Assembly: GCA_029259935.1 (NCBI GenBank)
Contig: JAJDEH010000333.1
Coordinates: 1 to 10,979 of the forward strand
DNA length: 10,979 nucleotides
Source: Planctomycetota bacterium
Lineage (GTDB): Bacteria; Planctomycetota; Planctomycetia; Pirellulales; Pirellulaceae
Reading direction: 5' to 3'
Shown one piece after another: positions 6,874 through 10,979 of the stretch. Both the position numbers and the translations under genes were made by a program. Below the pieces are notes generated by a model. It searched no databases. It had not been told where the DNA came from and worked only from the letters and a program-made list of their open reading frames with translations. How positions within the stretch are numbered: the first letter of the stretch is position 1; each line of letters opens with the position of its first letter.

Positions 6874-8211
6874 TCACGATCCGGCATTCATCATGGGCGG
6901 TGCTATCATCTCTGGTTTACCAGACGCCAGCCTCCCGCCCACGCCCGATTCCGACGCAACGGCGTCGGCGTGGAACTTGAGCGTCGCCGCCAGAACCGCC
7001 AGGAAGCACCAACTGTAGACGTGATAGCTGAGCAACAGCAACGTCATTTCTCGTCCAATCAAGATCCGGTTGAGTAGCAGCACAAAAAACACATAAGCCC
7101 CCGCCAGCGGCCACATCCAGCCGGGGAATCTTCCCCGCGAGACCATCGCGCGAACAATCAAATACGCGGCAGGCAGCACGCCCACACAATGTTGTGACCA
7201 CGTGATCGGCGAGTAGAGCAATATGGCGACGGAAAAAGCCGCCGCTTCCCAAAGGACCGTCTCGCCGCCGCGTCGCGGGCCCGCCACGGCACCGCGAAAT
7301 CGCCAGGCCACCACCAATGCCAGGGCCAGCATGATGGCTTTGATGATTTGGCCGGCTATTTCAGGATTCAGATTGAGAAACTCGACGTGATGACGATCGG
7401 GAACGCGTAGTTGATGGCCCTGTGGAAGATGGACCAGCATGCGGGCCAGAGCTGGTCGTAGGGAGTGGTTTTGTACTTTCTCCTCGCCCAGCACGCCGCG
7501 CGTGGGATCCCGTTCGGCGATCCCGCGACTGGCGTAACCCCACCAGTGAGCCATGGCTTCTCGATACTGGGCCGGCCCCATCCAAAATGCCGGGGCAAGT
7601 GTGAAGAGTACCGTTGCCATGGTCGTTGCCGCCGCCATCTTCCATTGCCGTTTCCACAAAAAATATCCCAAGAACGCCAAGGGCGTGCATTTCAACGAGG
7701 CGGCCAGACCCAGGCAGATTCCGCCGGCCCAATCCCGGTGCTGAATCCACAAGTAAATCGCCAGCCACGACAGCGTCACCAGCGCAAGGTTGACGCCGCA
7801 CTCGACCATGTCACGGATCAGCCAGCGAGCGGCCAGAATCAAAGCCAGCGCAACGACCCAAAAGTGGACGTGGGACGAAATTGGAAGCACGTCCTTCGTC
7901 AGCCGCTGCAAAATCCAAAGCAACACGACCGCCGCCACGATCGACAATGGAAACAACAACAGTTGGGCGGCATGCTTGGGAACGACCGTCAGCGGCGCGT
8001 GAGCCAAACTCCACAGCGGCAGATACGGAACATTCAGCCCGTTTTTGTAAATGAACGCGCCCTCCGCCATGCGTCGTCCAAATTCCCAATGATTGGGAAA
8101 ATCACCTCGTGGCTTGCTGGCCAACTGGGCAAACTGAATCGCGACGATGACCACCGCGAAAGTCGCTAGAAGATATCGCGGCCAGCGACGATGCTTGGAA
8201 GGTTTGTTCAC
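6874..8211 (-). CDS. GT87 (DUF2029) membrane glycosyltransferase
   Basis: 445 residues with about ten hydrophobic segments (first about 12-30, last about 388-411) and a short hydrophilic tail. The first extracytoplasmic loop carries GDFPNHWEFGRRM (36-48), where D37 corresponds to the conserved acidic residue of GT-C enzymes. GGICLGLAASLKCTPLAFLGYFLWKRQWK (163-191) and LLYSPITWSQHCVGVLPAAYL (331-351) are the two most recognisable GT87 segments (compare SP.SW.HH). GT87 members such as mycobacterial PimE and related mannosyltransferases use polyprenyl-phosphate mannose on the outer face of the membrane; the sugar used here is inferred. The start is GTG with only a distant AAGAGA upstream, so the exact start is less certain, but no in-frame alternative precedes the first helix. 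It lies 35 bases after the CPBP gene and is probably co-transcribed with it. Confidence 0.85.
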   Translation of the reverse strand: MNKPSKHRRWPRYLLATFAVVIVAIQFAQLASKPRGDFPNHWEFGRRMAEGAFIYKNGLNVPYLPLWSLAHAPLTVVPKHAAQLLLFPLSIVAAVVLLWILQRLTKDVLPISSHVHFWVVALALILAARWLIRDMVECGVNLALVTLSWLAIYLWIQHRDWAGGICLGLAASLKCTPLAFLGYFLWKRQWKMAAATTMATVLFTLAPAFWMGPAQYREAMAHWWGYASRGIAERDPTRGVLGEEKVQNHSLRPALARMLVHLPQGHQLRVPDRHHVEFLNLNPEIAGQIIKAIMLALALVVAWRFRGAVAGPRRGGETVLWEAAAFSVAILLYSPITWSQHCVGVLPAAYLIVRAMVSRGRFPGWMWPLAGAYVFFVLLLNRILIGREMTLLLLSYHVYSWCFLAVLAATLKFHADAVASESGVGGRLASGKPEMIAPPMMNAGS

Positions 8212-8246
8212 GGCGAATCGATCGTCTCTTGAACAGGGGCGGTGTT

Positions 8247-9290
8247 TTAGCGGCGTATCGAATCCAATTGGGAAGCAGCCAAGCGACTCATTCTTTCATT
8301 CAGATTCGCCTGGACGTGTTTCAATTCATCCCGCTTGCGCAAGTCGACGAACTCAGGGCAAGTGAGAAAGTCAGCCGCCAGGTCGGCTCGCGAATGATTG
8401 CGCAGCTTGGCCATCCAGATGTCGACGTCTTCGCGTTTCGGCGGCTCGCCGCGCAGCAGTACATCCGCGTACAGGCATTGAATAAATTCGCGATCCCGAC
8501 CGCCGCAAACCTGGTAGTAATGATCCGATCGAATGGTGCGAAACGATTCGGCGAGCGTGCTGGTTTGAACTTCCCCGTAACGCCGCGCCACTTCCAGCGC
8601 CCGCGAGCCGACCCGCATATTGCAATTCAGCCGCTCCGGCACGGCGGCATGCGCGAGAATGGCGAGCATCAAGTGCGAGACGACCAAAGGAGTCAGGCGG
8701 CCCGTTCGCTCCCAAAGCCACGACCACATGCAAGCGGCCGCCATCGTCAACACCACCAGCCCGGGGCTGGGCAAATGAATCAAGCCAAACACGGCCGCCG
8801 CTGAAATTCGCGCCGTCCAGCGATGTCGAAAGAGATCCAAAAAACTGGGGAACAGGAACATGTGCAACGCCAGTTGTTGCAACACGACAATCGCGCCCTT
8901 GACCAGCAGCCACTCCGAAAATCCCGGCGCGCCCTTTTCCATCCAAAAAAAGCGAAAGCGTTCGCCTTCGGTTCGCGCGAAGGACGCCACTAGCAACAAC
9001 GACAAAGCAGCCGCCAACGACCAACCAAGACACAACATCCAGTCACTGCCTTGGCGACCGTACGCCTTTCGACGTGCTTGCGTTGCCTGGCGTCGCCGAT
9101 GGGCTCGCCAAGCAATCGCGACGGCTACCGCCACGGCCAGCACTCGCGGTACTTCCAAGAAAGGGCCGTCAGCCCATAGAGCAAACTCCAGCAAGCCGAT
9201 CACCAGCGCCAATTCAATGGCGACTAGCGCGCGGCCGGAGGGCAGCTCGAGTGTCCGTGTGCTAGCGGCATGCGCCGCCGAGGCTGCCAT
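8247..9290 (-). CDS. Degenerate CPBP-family membrane protein with C-terminal DUF4214-like domain
   Basis: 347 residues. Five or more hydrophobic segments lie within residues 20-215. The region 138-214 aligns with CPBP (CAAX-protease and bacteriocin-processing, Abi) motifs: motif 1, normally EExxxR, reads QQLALH (138-143); motif 2 is intact as FGLIH (168-172); motif 3 has SHLMLA (H206, with A210 where Asn or Asp is usual). Loss of both motif-1 glutamates suggests that it is not an active glutamic endopeptidase. Residues about 266-320 (REFIQCLYADVLLRGEPP, then WMAKLRNHS, then AADFLTCPEF) resemble DUF4214, a domain of about 70 residues usually found in extracytoplasmic or surface proteins. The start is well supported: ATG with AGGAGA 8 bases upstream. 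A TATAAT box lies 45 bases upstream, so this may be the first gene of the envelope cluster. It has no exosortase partner here. Function unknown. Confidence 0.75.
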   Translation of the reverse strand: MAASAAHAASTRTLELPSGRALVAIELALVIGLLEFALWADGPFLEVPRVLAVAVAVAIAWRAHRRRQATQARRKAYGRQGSDWMLCLGWSLAAALSLLLVASFARTEGERFRFFWMEKGAPGFSEWLLVKGAIVVLQQLALHMFLFPSFLDLFRHRWTARISAAAVFGLIHLPSPGLVVLTMAAACMWSWLWERTGRLTPLVVSHLMLAILAHAAVPERLNCNMRVGSRALEVARRYGEVQTSTLAESFRTIRSDHYYQVCGGRDREFIQCLYADVLLRGEPPKREDVDIWMAKLRNHSRADLAADFLTCPEFVDLRKRDELKHVQANLNERMSRLAASQLDSIRR

Positions 9291-9334
9291 GGCAGCGTTC
9301 TCCTGGTGGGGCCGGTTCCCGGAAGCGGGCCGAG

Positions 9335-9340
9335 ATTATA
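9335..9340 (-). promoter_or_regulatory. Candidate -10 box (TATAAT) for the CPBP-led transcription unit
   Basis: A perfect TATAAT on the minus strand in the 151-base intergenic gap (9291-9441), giving a leader of about 38 bases before the ATG at 9290. No good -35 lies at 16-18 bases; a TTGATC lies 22 bases upstream, which is too far for a standard sigma-70 promoter. Position between a terminator-like hairpin and a new gene supports it. Confidence 0.4.
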
Positions 9341-9371
9341 GCTGGCTGCGTGGCACGGAAAAGATCAATTG

Positions 9372-9420
9372 AAAAAGAGCCTGGGCAGCACGCAATTTTC
9401 GACTCCGCGACCGCCCAGGC
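9372..9420 (-). terminator. Candidate intrinsic terminator after the cysteine-rich protein gene
   Basis: On the minus strand GCCTGGGC (9420-9413) pairs perfectly with GCCCAGGC (9386-9379) and is followed at once by TCTTTTTC (9378-9371). It starts 21 bases after the stop codon at 9442. The 26-base loop is larger than usual, which lowers confidence. It would separate the metal-efflux genes from the envelope cluster. Confidence 0.5.
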
Positions 9421-9441
9421 AAGTTTTCATCGGTCCAAGGC

Positions 9442-9897
9442 TCAGCGTTTGGCTCGCCTGGCCTGCAGCGCCGCCGTATACAGTTCGTCGACCTTGAGAA
9501 GGTACTTTGCCGGTTCCGCGGCAATCTTCTTGGTGCAAGGCGGACAGCAGACGTAAACGATCTGTCCGTCGACAATTGTCCATTTGGGAGTCTTAGGCAG
9601 TTCGTGTTTCATCACGGGGCAAATCCGTTGTGCTTTTGCAAAGTTGGCATGGATCGTGGCCCAATGTTGGCCGTTCACCTTTCCTTGCAAACACGGCTTG
9701 CAGCACAGAAAGACCGTTTCCTGGCCGATTTTGACTTTGATCGGCGCTCCGTGCGCGCCAAGCTTTTGACCCGAGACGGGACAGATCTCCTGCACCGCGA
9801 CGCGCAATTGATCACGATGGGACAGCTCCTGTCCCCAACCCGTTTGGCCAAACACCGCGATCATGGCGATAGCCAATAGCATCCTTGCGTTCTTCAT
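9442..9897 (-). CDS. Secreted cysteine-rich protein with two CPV...CCxPC repeats, probable metal-binding partner of CusA
   Basis: 151 residues. A signal peptide (MKNARMLLAIAMIAVFGQ, cleavage probably near residue 22) directs it to the periplasm. The mature part is an internal duplication. Unit 1 has CPVSGQKL (39-46) and VFLCCKPC (62-69); unit 2 has CPVMKHEL (93-100) and VYVCCPPC (114-121), followed by AEPAKYLLKVDELY, which resembles the end of YHS/TRASH-type metal-binding domains. Each unit thus has four cysteines (C39, C65, C66, C69; C93, C117, C118, C121), with nearly equal spacing of 26 and 24 residues from the first to the second cysteine. A role in binding a soft metal such as Cu or Ag for the adjacent efflux pump is inferred from cysteine content and neighbourhood. 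AAGGGAG 6 bases before the ATG supports the start. It lies 84 bases after the CusA stop and before a terminator-like hairpin, so it is probably the last gene of the efflux operon. Confidence 0.75.
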   Translation of the reverse strand: MKNARMLLAIAMIAVFGQTGWGQELSHRDQLRVAVQEICPVSGQKLGAHGAPIKVKIGQETVFLCCKPCLQGKVNGQHWATIHANFAKAQRICPVMKHELPKTPKWTIVDGQIVYVCCPPCTKKIAAEPAKYLLKVDELYTAALQARRAKR

Positions 9898-9981
9898 CTC
9901 CTTCTCCCTTCATGAATAGGACGGTGGTAAAAAAACTCGAAATTCCATTGAGACTTTGTTCCAGGCCAGCATTCCCATTTC

Positions 9982-10979
9982 TCATGCGGCCAGTCGGTGT
10001 TCACCTTGGCGACTGTCTTCCACGTTCTCCCACGCTTGATCATGGAAGCCGGCTCGCATTTTGAACTCCATATAGGCGCAGTACATCGTGGGAACGATGA
10101 AGGAAGTAAACGGTTCGATTAACATGCCGCCGAATACCGGCAGAGCCATCGCGCGCGCGACATCGGCCCCGCGTCCCGTTGAAACCAACACGGGAACTAG
10201 CGCGGCCAATGTGGTGATTGTTGTCATCATGCAGGGCCGAATACGTTTCAGACCCGCCACGTAAATTGCATTACGCAGGTCAGGAATGTTTCGGATCTTC
10301 TGACGTTTGAGAACTTGCTGGATGTAGGTCGCCATCACGACTCCGTCGTCGACGGCCACTCCGAACAACGCGATGAAACCGACCCAGATCGCCGTATTCA
10401 TGTCGACACCCATCACTGCCACGGCAATCATGCCGCCCGCGAACGAAACGGGGATGCCCGAAAACACGACGAATGAAATCGGCAGGTTGCGAAAGGTGAG
10501 ATAGAGTAACAGCAGGTTGATCAACAGGACGGCCGGAACGATCCACAGCAAACGGAGATTCGCTTCTATTTGGTTCTGAAAAGATCCGACCGGTTGTAGC
10601 TCGAAGTTGCCGTCAGGGAACTTCAATTCCCCGTTTTCGCGGGCGTCTCGTAACGATTTCATCACGGCTTCGACGGTCTCCAAATCGCCCGCGCCGCCGG
10701 ATGGCGAAAAAGAAACGTGTGCCACGAGACGCGCGTCCTCACTATTAATCGCTCCAGGACCCCACGTTGTTGTCACATCGGCCAGACGTTCGAGCGGAAC
10801 CACTTCGCCCATGTGCGTGACGACGGAGACCTCGCCCAACTCGTCCATCCGCTCGCGCACGCTTCTTTCGTAGCGAATCTGGATGGGATAGCGTTCACGC
10901 CCTTCGACCGTCACGGTAACGTCCACGCCGCCCAGCCCGGCCGCCACGACTTGGTTGACCATCATGGTGGTCATGCCAT
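9982..10979 (-). CDS. CusA/CzcA-family heavy-metal efflux RND transporter, C-terminal part (runs off right edge)
   Basis: About 332 codons are visible of a family usually about 1,030-1,070 residues long; the true start lies outside, and the ATG at 10974 is internal. Visible in order: the end of a periplasmic docking subdomain with VTVEGRERYPIQIRY (21-35, numbered from that ATG), a family hallmark; the porter segment GEVVPLERLADV...GPGAINSEDARLVAHV; then five membrane helices, beginning LLWIVPAVLLINLLLLYLTFR (142-162), with GFIALFGVAVDDGVVMATYI (199-218), RIRPCMMTTITTLAALVPVL (244-263) and FGGMLIEPFTSFIVPTMYC (281-299). The pump is expected in the inner membrane, partnered by CusB- and CusC-like proteins encoded upstream, and driven by the proton gradient. 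GFIALFGVAVDDGVVM in place of the E. coli GFIALAGVAAEFGVVM is a normal subfamily difference. Metal specificity (Cu/Ag versus Co/Zn/Cd) is not settled by this part; the cysteine-rich neighbour hints at Cu/Ag. Confidence 0.92.
   Translation of the reverse strand, partial: GMTTMMVNQVVAAGLGGVDVTVTVEGRERYPIQIRYERSVRERMDELGEVSVVTHMGEVVPLERLADVTTTWGPGAINSEDARLVAHVSFSPSGGAGDLETVEAVMKSLRDARENGELKFPDGNFELQPVGSFQNQIEANLRLLWIVPAVLLINLLLLYLTFRNLPISFVVFSGIPVSFAGGMIAVAVMGVDMNTAIWVGFIALFGVAVDDGVVMATYIQQVLKRQKIRNIPDLRNAIYVAGLKRIRPCMMTTITTLAALVPVLVSTGRGADVARAMALPVFGGMLIEPFTSFIVPTMYCAYMEFKMRAGFHDQAWENVEDSRQGEHRLAA

Noticed and set aside
6851..6876. Repeated GTCACG words near the end of the GT87 gene
   Set aside because: Only 6 bases are shared, partly inside the coding end; this is expected by chance.
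7465..8169. Long plus-strand open frame (234 codons) antisense to the GT87 gene
   Set aside because: It lies wholly opposite a convincing membrane glycosyltransferase, is rich in Gln/Arg/Pro without a recognisable domain, and mirrors the GC-driven open frame of the real gene.
8371..9033. Second minus-strand frame (220 codons) inside the CPBP gene
   Set aside because: Out-of-frame overlap with no motif. The in-frame product has hydrophobic segments, FxxxH and DUF4214-like features and a good Shine-Dalgarno.
8247..9290. Exosortase-linked CPBP protease or CAAX prenyl protease
   Set aside because: No exosortase or sorting-signal protein is visible, and the catalytic motif-1 glutamates are absent.
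9931..9937. Run of seven A (T on the minus strand) between the CusA and cysteine-rich genes as a terminator
   Set aside because: No stem precedes the T-run on the minus strand, and the two genes appear functionally linked.
10972..10974. ATG taken as the start of a short 330-residue transporter
   Set aside because: The sequence begins in the middle of an RND porter domain and the frame stays open to the window edge, so this is an internal Met of a truncated view.

Overview
The window is about 11 kb of moderately GC-rich bacterial DNA. All ten genes I can support lie on the minus strand, so transcription runs from high to low coordinates. The gene set suggests a Gram-negative-type envelope: a CusA-type RND pump, an LpxL/HtrB-type acyltransferase and lipid-linked-sugar (GT-C) glycosyltransferases. 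A planctomycete, perhaps of the Pirellulales, is my best guess. It rests on the 'VTDAGL'-style leucine-rich repeats fused to an enzyme, the CPBP-DUF4214 fusion and the CPV...CCxPC metal-binding protein beside CusA. This placement is inferred from protein style, not from a marker gene.

Region A (right edge to about 9,440) is a heavy-metal export segment. It holds the C-terminal third of a CusA/CzcA-family RND transporter, followed by a small secreted protein with two tandem copies of a CPV...CCxPC cysteine motif. A hairpin followed by a T-run after this gene looks like an intrinsic terminator. A TATAAT box about 45 bases before the next start suggests that a new transcription unit begins there.

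Region B (about 9,290 to 6,874) encodes two membrane proteins. The first is a CPBP-family (Abi/CAAX-protease-like) protein whose catalytic glutamates are replaced by glutamines and which carries a C-terminal DUF4214-like domain. The second is a GT87 (DUF2029) polyprenyl-phosphate-sugar-dependent glycosyltransferase.

Region C (6,756 to the left edge) is a tightly packed run of six genes that looks like one operon. In order of transcription they are an LpxL-like acyltransferase with a C-terminal leucine-rich-repeat tail, a stand-alone E2-like (CAT-fold) acyltransferase without lipoyl domains, a GT4 glycosyltransferase, a GT39-like multi-spanning GT-C glycosyltransferase, a second GT4-like glycosyltransferase and a partial GT2 glycosyltransferase. 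Junctions include a 4-base GTGA overlap and a 0-base junction with a strong Shine-Dalgarno sequence inside the upstream gene. The likely joint task is assembly and acylation of a cell-envelope glycolipid or polysaccharide. The product cannot be named from the sequence.

There is no RNA gene, CRISPR array, insertion sequence or complete mobile element. A G/C-rich palindromic repeat sits in frame at the 3' end of the E2-like gene. No gene-free stretch exceeds 300 bases; the longest are 151 bases (9291-9441) and 117 bases (6757-6873).
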